Positions 8,785 to 16,237 of a stretch of 33,643 bases of DNA are shown here, piece after piece. The notes under the pieces were generated by a model that saw only the letters and a list, made by a program, of their open reading frames with translations, was not told the origin of the DNA and did no database searches. The stretch comes from Ohtaekwangia sp966211525 (GTDB lineage: Bacteria > Bacteroidota > Bacteroidia > Cytophagales > Cyclobacteriaceae). The DNA is taken from NCBI GenBank assembly GCA_966211525.1, contig CBIHOZ010000065.1, positions 1 through 33,643 of the forward strand, read 5' to 3'. A program made the translations under genes and the position numbers. How positions within the stretch are numbered: position 1 is the first letter of the stretch; each line of letters starts with the position of its first letter.

Positions 8785-10824
8785 TTAACCGATTTTTGTA
8801 GTGATGAGATCACCCAATACGAAGAGTCCTTCGCGCAGGTATTCATCGTCTAACTCCTTCAGATCAGAAGTTGGTATTTCTTTGTTGGGAAGACTTGTGT
8901 TGAGAGATGTGCGAGATGCTTTCTTCTTCTCGGCTTCTTCCATTTCTTTTTTACGGGCTACTTCGTTCAAAGACACTTTCGTATCGCGGTAGCTCTGGCG
9001 AACTTCTTCCGTATCATTCACGAACTGCGCCAGTGTTTTATCAGACTTCAGTCGCTCCTGGTAAGACTTGTTAAGGTTCGCGATCACGCGATCGTTGACC
9101 ACCGGAGTTTTCTGGAAGAGCGTTCCTCTGATTTCATCCCATGGTAAAGCACTTGGGTTCGAGCTCTCACCAAACTGTTGAGGATCGAGCGCTGTCGGTA
9201 ATTTTACATCAGGAGTAACACCTTTGTTCTGTGTACTGCTTCCGGTAACACGATAGAATTTCTGGAAGGTGAGTTTCAACTCTCCTACTTCATTGGCCGG
9301 GTCGTTGATGAATCGTTTCAGATCAATAACAGTCTGCACGGTTCCTTTACCGAATGTAGATTCACCTACTACTACACCGCGGTGGTAATCCTGTATAGCA
9401 CCTGCAAAGATCTCGGATGCTGATGCACTGAAACGATTGGTTAACACTACCAGTGGACCGTTATAGGTAACGGCAGGGTTATCGTCTGTCTGTACATCAA
9501 TGCGGTTCAGGGAGTTCTTTACTTGTACTACAGGGCCTTCTTTTATAAACAAACCGGTAAGTTCAATAGCTTCCGTAAGGGAGCCTCCTCCGTTGTTACG
9601 CAAGTCGAGTACGATGCCATCTACTTTTTCATCCTGTAGTTCTTTGATGAGACGTTTTACATCACGTGATGTACTGGTATAATTCGGATCGCCCTTCTGA
9701 TAAGCTTCGAAGTCCATATAGAAACTTGGTAAGGTGATCACACCGAGGTTCATGTTCTTGCCATCTTTCTCGTAGTGCATAACACTCTTCTTGGCTTGCT
9801 GGTCTTCGAGTTTTACTTTATCGCGTACGATTTGTATAGTCTTGGATGGACCGTTTACACCGCTTTCAACCGGGAGTATCTGTAGTTTAACAGTAGTTCC
9901 TTTAGGGCCTTTGATGAGTTTTACAACATCATCTATACGCCAGCCGATAACATCTACAATCTCACCTTTCTCACCCTGACCAACACCTATGATGCGGTCG
10001 CCATTGTGAATGAGATCACTCTTGTGTGCAGGACCACCCACAATTACTTCGGCTACTTTCGTATAGTCATTTTCAGTTTGCAGTCTTGCTCCTATACCTT
10101 CGAGCGACAAGCTCATATTTTGTTTGAAGATATCGGCAGCTTTCGGTGACAGGTAATTGGTATGCGGGTCGTATGATTCGGTGATGCTGTTCATATAGAG
10201 ACTAAAAACATCATCGCTGTTGAACTGAAGAATAGATTTTCTGAAACGATCGTAACGCTCCGTTAACATCTTCTCGATCTCAGCCTGCGTTTTACCGGCA
10301 AGCTTCAGGCTGAGCGCCTGGCTCTTGATAATTTTTCTCCAGACTTCGTTGAGTTCCTGTTCGTTCTTGCACCACGGTTCTTTATCGCGATCTGTCTCGT
10401 AAAATTCGTTGGTTGTATAGTCGAACTTTTCCTTGATCAAGTTCTTGGATATATAGTCCATGCGCTCAACAAAACGTTTTCTGAATGCAGTATATATATC
10501 AAATGCTGCGTTTACATTTTCAGCGCGCGTCATATCATCAATCACGAGACGATACTTCTCGAAGGTTGCGAGATCGGCTGATGTAAAGTATGTTTTGTTG
10601 TTGTCGAGATTCTTGATGTAGCTATCGAGGATAACAGACGACAGTGAATCGTTTAGTGTTATCTTACGGTAGTGATTGTTATCCAATATATAGGTAACAA
10701 CTTTCGCCTCTTTCCCGAAAACGGGTTTTGGCTTTAACTGCGTTGTGTCTGCTATGCCTCCAAAAAGAAAGCCGGGTACTAAAAGTACTGTACTGATAAT
10801 CCCTGCAAAAAATGTTTTCTTCAT
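8785..10824 (-). CDS. prc: Tail-specific (C-terminal processing) protease, S41 family
   Basis: This periplasmic or membrane-attached serine protease trims or degrades proteins from their C-terminus. I chose the ATG at 10824 because it gives a signal sequence beginning MKKTFFAGIISTVLL; an in-frame ATG 13 codons further upstream would bury it. The protein has 679 residues: an N-terminal helical Prc-type domain (about 40-215), a PDZ domain near 225-330 with the GIGARL and VGGPAHKSDLI segments, the S41 catalytic core, and a C-terminal helical domain. The nucleophile serine lies in SASASEIFAGA and the general-base lysine in TFGKGTVQ, so the Ser-Lys dyad is intact. Length and domain order fit the Prc/Tsp branch rather than the short CtpA branch. 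Neighbouring genes suggest no specific substrate. Confidence 0.95.
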   Translation of the reverse strand: MKKTFFAGIISTVLLVPGFLFGGIADTTQLKPKPVFGKEAKVVTYILDNNHYRKITLNDSLSSVILDSYIKNLDNNKTYFTSADLATFEKYRLVIDDMTRAENVNAAFDIYTAFRKRFVERMDYISKNLIKEKFDYTTNEFYETDRDKEPWCKNEQELNEVWRKIIKSQALSLKLAGKTQAEIEKMLTERYDRFRKSILQFNSDDVFSLYMNSITESYDPHTNYLSPKAADIFKQNMSLSLEGIGARLQTENDYTKVAEVIVGGPAHKSDLIHNGDRIIGVGQGEKGEIVDVIGWRIDDVVKLIKGPKGTTVKLQILPVESGVNGPSKTIQIVRDKVKLEDQQAKKSVMHYEKDGKNMNLGVITLPSFYMDFEAYQKGDPNYTSTSRDVKRLIKELQDEKVDGIVLDLRNNGGGSLTEAIELTGLFIKEGPVVQVKNSLNRIDVQTDDNPAVTYNGPLVVLTNRFSASASEIFAGAIQDYHRGVVVGESTFGKGTVQTVIDLKRFINDPANEVGELKLTFQKFYRVTGSSTQNKGVTPDVKLPTALDPQQFGESSNPSALPWDEIRGTLFQKTPVVNDRVIANLNKSYQERLKSDKTLAQFVNDTEEVRQSYRDTKVSLNEVARKKEMEEAEKKKASRTSLNTSLPNKEIPTSDLKELDDEYLREGLFVLGDLITTKIG

Positions 10825-10925
10825 CGTCCCTTGTATTTTATTCCCTTGTACTGTTACCGGCAAATCGTATGCCTTACTTCATAACGTAAGAAAGACAGTT
10901 TCTGATCATACTTCCATAAAAAAGT

Positions 10926-11816
10926 CTAGCCACCTTTTTCGGAGTCGTATTCATCCAGAAACTTCTGCGCCTGCTCAAGACTCTGAAACTCAAAGAATTT
11001 CTTGCCCGAAACGCTGGAGTGAATCTCTACGCGCACCATGTCAATATTTTTATTCCGTTTAAAGGTATGGATGCCTTCGTTACGGTAATCGTCAGCTTCT
11101 TTGGTCGAAATGTTATAAGCGGTCGCCCGAACAGATTTACAGTATGAACACTGAAAGTGCTTAATCAATTCACCAGCGGCATCTTTACTCGGGTGGCGTG
11201 TAATTTCCTCCTTAACAATCCGCATCGTGTAGAATCCACAGCTGTTGCATTTCAACGCCTGCAGATGTCCGGGATACTTATCGATCTTTACTTCACCGCT
11301 TTTTTCGTCAATCCACACATCATAGTCGATAGAGAAAACATTTTCCTCCGCCTGCATACCTTCTTCCAGGTGTACATCTTCTTCTTCTTCACTGAGTAAC
11401 CTCATCTTGTTGCCCGCTGCGCTGGTACGCGGCATGAAGCGCCATTTACGAAGTTTACTATTCAATACAGTCGGGTAATAGTAATCGAGCACAAGTGCAG
11501 CAACGTATGCTACGAGCGTACCGCCGGCTATCGACATGAAGAGCCTTACAAAAAACCATACCTCTACGGTGTGCAGTTTACCCATGCTATAGAGATTGAT
11601 GAGCAACATGGCGGCCACTGCAAAGCAGAGAAATACTTTTTTATAGTTTTTAATTTCTCTCTGATTGATATAGTCGTACTTCGCCTTGTAATCTTTTATG
11701 GTCGATATTTTTAATTTGTGTAGCAGGTAGATTGCAATTCCGGCAGCAGTCATGATGATGGCACCTATGATCATGCAGAGATTCCATACTTCGAGAAAGG
11801 GACTTTGTGTTTGCAT
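10926..11816 (-). CDS. Membrane protein with two CxxC pairs (putative zinc ribbon)
   Basis: A 296-residue protein of unrecognised family. The N-terminal half holds about three hydrophobic segments (near 12-32, 62-80 and 88-112). An acidic linker around residue 145 (SEEEEDVHLEEG) follows, then a soluble region with CNSC and CSYC about 45 residues apart. Those four cysteines look like a zinc ribbon. The C-terminal part (from about HTFKRNKNIDMVRVEIH) is short and basic, then ends in a helical FQSLEQAQKFLDEYD segment. It lies about 100 bases upstream of the protease gene on the same strand and is divergent from a 49-residue gene. A role in membrane-bound sensing or protein quality control is possible but not shown. 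Confidence 0.75.
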   Translation of the reverse strand: MQTQSPFLEVWNLCMIIGAIIMTAAGIAIYLLHKLKISTIKDYKAKYDYINQREIKNYKKVFLCFAVAAMLLINLYSMGKLHTVEVWFFVRLFMSIAGGTLVAYVAALVLDYYYPTVLNSKLRKWRFMPRTSAAGNKMRLLSEEEEDVHLEEGMQAEENVFSIDYDVWIDEKSGEVKIDKYPGHLQALKCNSCGFYTMRIVKEEITRHPSKDAAGELIKHFQCSYCKSVRATAYNISTKEADDYRNEGIHTFKRNKNIDMVRVEIHSSVSGKKFFEFQSLEQAQKFLDEYDSEKGG

Positions 11817-11889
11817 TAAGTTCTGGTTTAGTACTTTACTTTTAAATATAAGGATTAAAACGATTTAGGAAATAAACATATTACTGAGC

Positions 11890-12039
11890 ATGCTGTCAAA
11901 AACATTTTTTAAACTCCTGGCCCGCATCAACAAACTCATTATACCGCGTTACAGCAAGCGCGACATTACCCGACTGAGCAAGTTGGATCAGGCGCTCATC
12001 GCCTATCGTTACTGGGTAACTAAAAATTCGTTGGACTAA
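11890..12039 (+). CDS. 49-residue basic protein, probably a conserved small protein
   Basis: This short gene encodes MLSKTFFKLLARINKLIIPR followed by a basic central part and the end YRYWVTKNSLD. It is rich in K and R, has an amphipathic N-terminal helix, and then a segment of the form SKLDQALIAYRYWVT. I recall similar roughly 50-residue proteins with the pattern 'LARINK..LP.YSK...L..L.K...A.IAYRYWVT' in other Bacteroidota, none with a known function; this is memory and not a database result. It is divergent from the membrane protein gene, with 73 AT-rich bases between them. The size, basic charge and helix could suit nucleic-acid or membrane-surface binding. Confidence 0.65.
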   Translation: MLSKTFFKLLARINKLIIPRYSKRDITRLSKLDQALIAYRYWVTKNSLD

Positions 12040-12211
12040 TTAGATAATCTAACACTTTAATAAAAGCTAATTAACATCTGATAATCAAGCGATTAAATTA
12101 ATATACTTAATAATTAAGTTTTAGTTCTGCGAAGCGGAGATTGGCATTTTTACGTAAAAAATTTTTGTGCAATTTTACACATCGTTAAACAACTAACTAA
12201 TAATTATTTGC

Positions 12212-12231
12212 GTATTATTGTGTAATAATAC
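12212..12231 (+). promoter_or_regulatory. 8-bp palindrome just before the 83-residue gene
   Basis: GTATTATT (12212-12219) and AATAATAC (12224-12231) are a perfect inverted repeat around GTGT, ending eight bases before the ATG at 12240. It sits in an AT-rich 200-base stretch with no other gene, at a place where it could act as an operator or an RNA hairpin covering the start. No convincing TAnnTTTG promoter was found with it. Confidence 0.35.
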
Positions 12232-12239
12232 ACACACTT

Positions 12240-12491
12240 ATGACTGATCATGAACGCAAAATCATAGAGACGGAGTTAAAGAACTTTACCTCCCGGAATT
12301 TTGAGAAACCAACAGCCTGCAGAAACCTGGAGCAGATACGGTTTTACGTGCGCGAGCTGTGCCTGAAGATTGATGAGCTTGAAGGAAACTTTAACTATGT
12401 TCCGCAGTGGGCATATGCATTATTGGCGCAGTATAACGCGCAGCAGAATTCGATTATTCAATTGGAGTTCAGAAATTCGTACAACGGATGA
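12240..12491 (+). CDS. 83-residue hypothetical protein
   Basis: A small, probably cytoplasmic, mostly helical protein (83 residues) with no signal peptide and no membrane segment. Residues 1-55 look like two amphipathic helices around an acidic stretch, then comes the aromatic-rich segment VPQWAYALLAQYNAQQNSII. I do not recognise a family. It is followed after 10 bases by another small gene on the same strand, so the pair probably forms one transcript. Confidence 0.55.
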   Translation: MTDHERKIIETELKNFTSRNFEKPTACRNLEQIRFYVRELCLKIDELEGNFNYVPQWAYALLAQYNAQQNSIIQLEFRNSYNG

Positions 12492-12501
12492 ATAGTTTGG
12501 T

Positions 12502-12729
12502 ATGCGGTATATACCCTCCCCTATTCCCTTGCAGTTTAGCTATATCTATACAGCTACAGCCAATTCATCCGGCCGTATGCAATATCACCGCGTCAAACCC
12601 GGACATAGTAAATTAAGAATCAGCCGAACGGAGTTTATCAAGGCCTATAACGAAGGCCAAATCCTGGCAATCAATCCCTTACAACAACGCGGCCAGGATT
12701 CAGTCTTTCAATTTGAATTCTATATTTAA
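12502..12729 (+). CDS. 75-residue hypothetical protein
   Basis: A small, basic, soluble protein (75 residues) that starts MRYIPSPIPLQFSYIYTATA and ends in QFEFYI. It looks mainly beta-stranded and carries a helix near the middle (RTEFIKAYNEGQIL). No family is recognised. It probably shares a transcript with the 83-residue gene. Its stop codon overlaps, in opposite orientation, the stop of the MazG-like gene (shared bases 12726-12729, TTAA), so the two genes converge with no space for a terminator between them. Confidence 0.5.
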   Translation: MRYIPSPIPLQFSYIYTATANSSGRMQYHRVKPGHSKLRISRTEFIKAYNEGQILAINPLQQRGQDSVFQFEFYI

Positions 12730-13199
12730 GGTTTGGTAACTATACCATCGAGATCAGCGGGGCTATAGTTTATCGATTTGATCGTCTTGTTATCAGACTT
12801 ACGATATACCAGCCATTTACCATCTTCTTCTTTATAGTAACATTCCGTACCATCTTTTTTCAGGTAGTGTTCAACGGTTGCTTTTGCTTCATCTTCCGTG
12901 CGGCATGCCTTGCTCATGTTCGAGCGCTGTACCTCTTCAAACAGTGCACTGAATTTATCAGCCAGACCAAATTCAAGTATAGCTCCGGATAATACATATT
13001 GAATGTCGCACAACGCATCTGCCACACTAACTATATCTTTTTCGAGTATAGCTACTTCTAGTTCCTTTAGTTCTTCCGCAATTAATGCTACACGAAGTTT
13101 GCATCGGTCTTCGCCCGGTATAGCGGGCTTATCAAGTATAGGATGTTTGAATGTTTTGTGAAATTCGGCTACCAGGTTCAACGCATCAGGCTGTTTCAT
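12726..13199 (-). CDS. MazG-like nucleotide pyrophosphohydrolase
   Basis: A 157-residue all-alpha NTP pyrophosphohydrolase of the phosphoribosyl-ATP pyrophosphohydrolase/MazG-like group. Such enzymes hydrolyse nucleoside triphosphates to monophosphate and pyrophosphate, often as house-cleaning enzymes. The metal-binding pattern is seen as EELKELE followed about 17 residues later by ADALCDIQYVLSG, where E and D residues bind Mg2+. The C-terminal 45 residues (from KKDGTECYYKEEDGKWLVYR) are a beta-type tail that I recall from phage and Bacteroidota members. The start at 13199 is the only ATG that leaves the full N-terminal helix. Substrate preference cannot be read from sequence. The gene is free-standing and converges on the two small plus-strand genes. 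Confidence 0.82.
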   Translation of the reverse strand: MKQPDALNLVAEFHKTFKHPILDKPAIPGEDRCKLRVALIAEELKELEVAILEKDIVSVADALCDIQYVLSGAILEFGLADKFSALFEEVQRSNMSKACRTEDEAKATVEHYLKKDGTECYYKEEDGKWLVYRKSDNKTIKSINYSPADLDGIVTKP

Positions 13200-13411
13200 G
13201 TATTTGAGATTTATTTGTATATCAAGAGTATAGTTCGATCAGCAAAAGCCGGTTAAAGTACCTTCGGTAAATTTTAAGCTAAATTTAATATAGCTTCTAA
13301 ACCACTCTTTCTGGCATGTTTATCAGGCATTTGAAAGGTTAAAACAGGTTTAAACGCTTTTGATTCAGTGCCCGAAGAACGTGAATCGAAACCAATTTTG
13401 AAAAAATAACG

Positions 13412-13419
13412 TACTTTTG
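13412..13419 (+). promoter_or_regulatory. -7-like element before the small secreted protein gene
   Basis: TACTTTTG fits the Bacteroidota -7 consensus TAnnTTTG. A TTTG at the usual 19-base distance is absent. If used, transcription would begin near base 13425, right at the ATG at 13426, giving an almost leaderless transcript. With only one of two elements present, this is tentative. Confidence 0.35.
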
Positions 13420-13425
13420 AACTTG

Positions 13426-13788
13426 ATGAAGGTATTTACCAACATGGTTATGAAGAAAATGATGACGCTTTTTACAGTGATCATCTTTTTCAACATGAAC
13501 TTCTTCCTGGCTGAGGTCGAAGCACTTCAGTTATTGAAGAACCGGAAGATGATGGAGAATATCGCCAAACTTGTAGCCGGGGCAGCCAACGAAGAAGAAA
13601 AAGATATAGCAGGCTCCTGCTCTGAAGAAGGCAACACGATAACATCCGAGCTCGATCTTTTACTCACACAGCACATTCATCCCGAAACATTTTCGGTCGT
13701 TACCTTTCATAAAGTTCACTGGATAAGTTCAAACAATAAACTTCTCACCCGCAGTAAAGAACTTTTCTGCCCCCCTCCCGAAGCCTGA
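13426..13788 (+). CDS. Small secreted or membrane-anchored protein of unknown function
   Basis: About 120 residues with a hydrophobic N-terminal signal (FTVIIFFNMNFFLA), then a soluble region with an acidic stretch (NEEEKDI) and the ending KELFCPPPEA. A TTG three codons upstream would also open the frame, but the ATG at 13426 is the first normal start, and an ATG at 13450 would give a more typical signal peptide (MKKMMTLFTVIIF). I do not know the family; short proteins with a signal and a proline-rich end are common in Bacteroidota beside metal or anion transporters. It precedes the SulP gene by 135 bases, and whether they share a transcript is unclear. Confidence 0.6.
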   Translation: MKVFTNMVMKKMMTLFTVIIFFNMNFFLAEVEALQLLKNRKMMENIAKLVAGAANEEEKDIAGSCSEEGNTITSELDLLLTQHIHPETFSVVTFHKVHWISSNNKLLTRSKELFCPPPEA

Positions 13789-13923
13789 TGCTTCAAACTC
13801 CTTTAGCAATCTCTGGAACATAGCTTTCTCTTTAGTATAAAGAAGGGAATGAACTGGAATTTTCTGTACGCATCATCGCGTCTTCAGAAAGCATAACTTT
13901 TTATCAAGTCAATTATTTTTCAA

Positions 13924-15480
13924 ATGCGAAATGTTTCAAACCCTTTCGGGAATTTTAAGTATGATATACCTGCCAGTATCGTTGTATTTCTGGTAGCCTT
14001 ACCGTTGTGCCTGGGTATAGCGCTGGCATCGGGTGCTCCGTTGCTGTCGGGTCTTATAGCCGGTATTGTCGGTGGTATTGTAATCGGTTCTCTCAGTGGC
14101 TCCAATCTCAGCGTGAGCGGACCAGCAGCAGGCTTAACAGCCATTGTTATTGCTGCCATTCATGATATAGGATCGTACCAGGCATTTTTACTGGCCGTTG
14201 TGCTGGCCGGTGTATTTCAATTTGCCCTGGGAGTTCTCCGGGCGGGTACCATCGGGCACTTCTTCCCTGCCAGCGTCATTAAAGGTATGCTATCTGCCAT
14301 TGGTCTCATTCTCATTCTGAAGCAGATCCCGCATGCCTTGGGATATGATAAAGACTATGAAGGTGACGAATCGTTTATTCAGTCTGATGGCGAGAATACA
14401 TTTACCGAAATATTTTCTGCGTTCAACTATATATCTCCGGGAGCAGTAATTGTCTGTGTCGTATCGATCATCGTGCTGATCCTTTGGGAAAAACCATTTC
14501 TGAAGCGACACAAGTTTTTCCAGTTTGTACCAGGACCACTCGTTGCTGTTGTAGCGGGTGTTGTGCTGAACATTCTCTTTAAATCATCTCCTGTTTTAGC
14601 GATTCAGTCAGAACACCTTGTGACGCTGCCGATATCCAAGGACTTCGGTGATTTCCTCAGCTTGTTCTCATTCCCTGATTTTACACAATTCGGAAATCCG
14701 AAGATATATATAACGGCAGTAACGATAGCTCTTGTAGCCAGTCTTGAAACATTACTTTGCATTGAGGCTGCCGATAAGCTTGATGAATTTAAACGCATAA
14801 CACCACTCAATCGCGAATTGCGTGCGCAGGGTGCCGGTAACTTTTTATCCGGCCTTATCGGAGGCTTGCCCATTACTGCGGTAATTGTGCGTTCCTCTGC
14901 CAACATTAATGCCGGTGCACGCACAAAGTTGTCGGCTGTACTGCACGGTTGTATGCTGCTGCTATCCATTATATTAATACCAGGTATATTAAACCTTATT
15001 CCATTCTCAGCGCTGGCTGGTATACTGCTCATGACCGGGTATAAACTTACCAAGCCATCACTCTACAGAGAAATGTTCCGCAAAGGCTGGGGTCAATTCC
15101 TTCCTTTCATTGTTACCATTGTTGCTATCCTGTTAACCAACTTATTGGTGGGTATCTTTATCGGTATAATTGTAGGTGTGTTCTTCGTACTGAAGAGTAA
15201 TTTTCACGAAGCTATATCTATTGTTAAGCACGAGGGTAATTACCTGTTGCGTCTTAATAAAGATGTATCATTCCTCAACAAAGCCTTGTTACGTCAAACA
15301 TTCGAACGTATACCCGAAGGTGCCACGCTGATCATAGACGGAGGACATTCGCAGTTTATTGATGCAGACATCATTGAGACAATCGAAGACTTCATACTCA
15401 ATGCTCCGAGCAGAAACATACAAGTCGAAGTCAAGAAGACGCACTCATCATCAAGCGAATTTTTCCGGTTATCTAACTAA
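13924..15480 (+). CDS. SulP-family anion transporter (probable bicarbonate transporter)
   Basis: A 518-residue inner-membrane carrier with the SulP fold. The N-terminal part has the segment LPLCLGIALASGAP and the family motif SVSGPAAGLTAIV near residue 60. About ten to twelve membrane segments follow, then a short cytoplasmic STAS domain near residues 430-510. Bacterial SulP proteins take up sulfate, bicarbonate or other anions. Here a beta-carbonic anhydrase gene starts only eight bases after the stop codon, an arrangement known for bicarbonate-transporting SulP proteins, so bicarbonate is the best guess for the substrate (context-based inference). The STAS domain is short but carries the IIDGGHSQFIDADII stretch expected at its phosphorylation or nucleotide site. 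Confidence 0.93.
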   Translation: MRNVSNPFGNFKYDIPASIVVFLVALPLCLGIALASGAPLLSGLIAGIVGGIVIGSLSGSNLSVSGPAAGLTAIVIAAIHDIGSYQAFLLAVVLAGVFQFALGVLRAGTIGHFFPASVIKGMLSAIGLILILKQIPHALGYDKDYEGDESFIQSDGENTFTEIFSAFNYISPGAVIVCVVSIIVLILWEKPFLKRHKFFQFVPGPLVAVVAGVVLNILFKSSPVLAIQSEHLVTLPISKDFGDFLSLFSFPDFTQFGNPKIYITAVTIALVASLETLLCIEAADKLDEFKRITPLNRELRAQGAGNFLSGLIGGLPITAVIVRSSANINAGARTKLSAVLHGCMLLLSIILIPGILNLIPFSALAGILLMTGYKLTKPSLYREMFRKGWGQFLPFIVTIVAILLTNLLVGIFIGIIVGVFFVLKSNFHEAISIVKHEGNYLLRLNKDVSFLNKALLRQTFERIPEGATLIIDGGHSQFIDADIIETIEDFILNAPSRNIQVEVKKTHSSSSEFFRLSN

Positions 15481-15488
15481 TTACATCC

Positions 15489-16121
15489 ATGGAATCACAC
15501 GAAAAGCTAATACTTCAAAATAGAGCATGGGCGCAGGAACGCGTCAAATACGATAAAGATTTTTTCAAAAGACATCAGTTTGTTCAAACTCCTGAGTTTC
15601 TCTGGATCGGTTGTTCCGACAGCCGTGTACCTGCGAACGAAGTAACAGGCACTGAGCCGGGAGATATATTTGTGCATCGCAATGTTGCCAACCTGGTGGT
15701 GCATACTGACCTGAACCTGTTAAGTGTATTGCAATACGCTGTGCAGGTGCTAAAAGTTAAGACCATTATTGTATGCGGCCATTACGGCTGCGGTGGTGTT
15801 AAGGCTGCGATGACAAACAACGACTATGGTCTTATCAACAAGTGGCTGCGTAACATTAAAGATACTTATCGCATTCACCGCCAGGAGCTTGAAGCAATCG
15901 AGAACTTCGATGCCCGGGCTGATCGGTTAGTGGAACTGAACGTGATCGAGCAATGCACGAACCTGGCCAAGACTTCGATCGTGCAGCGCGCATGGAAGGG
16001 CGAACAACGTCCGATCATTCTCGGGTGGGTATACCACATCGACAATGGTCTGATCGACCAGGTTTGCCGTGTCGATCATACCTGCGATATTGATCCGATC
16101 TATCGCTATATCATTGAATAA
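15489..16121 (+). CDS. Beta-class carbonic anhydrase
   Basis: A 210-residue cytosolic zinc enzyme for the reversible hydration of CO2 to bicarbonate. The zinc ligands and catalytic dyad are visible: C42 and the D44-R46 pair in CSDSR, with H98 and C101 in GHYGCGG. The sequence matches plant/bacterial beta-type enzymes rather than alpha or gamma types. It starts eight bases after the SulP gene in the same direction and ends at a strong intrinsic terminator, so the two genes should be one operon supplying bicarbonate or CO2 for carboxylases such as acetyl-CoA carboxylase; the link to a specific pathway is inferred. Confidence 0.97.
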   Translation: MESHEKLILQNRAWAQERVKYDKDFFKRHQFVQTPEFLWIGCSDSRVPANEVTGTEPGDIFVHRNVANLVVHTDLNLLSVLQYAVQVLKVKTIIVCGHYGCGGVKAAMTNNDYGLINKWLRNIKDTYRIHRQELEAIENFDARADRLVELNVIEQCTNLAKTSIVQRAWKGEQRPIILGWVYHIDNGLIDQVCRVDHTCDIDPIYRYIIE

Positions 16122-16155
16122 TAATCAAGTTATCAGCTAGTTATTAATATTCCTG

Positions 16156-16194
16156 AGGGGCCCGGTGTTTATAGAACATTGGGCCCTTATTTTT
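16156..16194 (+). terminator. Intrinsic terminator after the carbonic anhydrase gene
   Basis: A 14-bp stem (16156-16169 with 16175-16188, three G-U pairs, core GGGCCC) with loop TATAG is followed by TTATTTTT. It sits 35 bases beyond the carbonic anhydrase stop and closes the SulP/carbonic anhydrase operon. Its uridine tract overlaps the -33 element of the tyrS promoter. Confidence 0.9.
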
Positions 16195-16222
16195 GATGCT
16201 TGCCCCTACTCGTCTATATTTG
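16192..16222 (+). promoter_or_regulatory. Bacteroidota sigma-type promoter of tyrS
   Basis: TTTG at 16192-16195, a 19-base spacer, then TATATTTG at 16215-16222. This matches the Bacteroidota consensus TTTG-N19-TAnnTTTG in every conserved position. Transcription should begin around 16228, leaving a leader of roughly ten bases before the ATG at 16238. Confidence 0.85.
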
Positions 16223-16237
16223 CGCCACGATTAAAAG

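Noticed and set aside
13924..15480. SulP protein as a sulfate transporter
   Set aside because: Family allows it, but the adjacent carbonic anhydrase makes bicarbonate the better reading; sulfate is not excluded.
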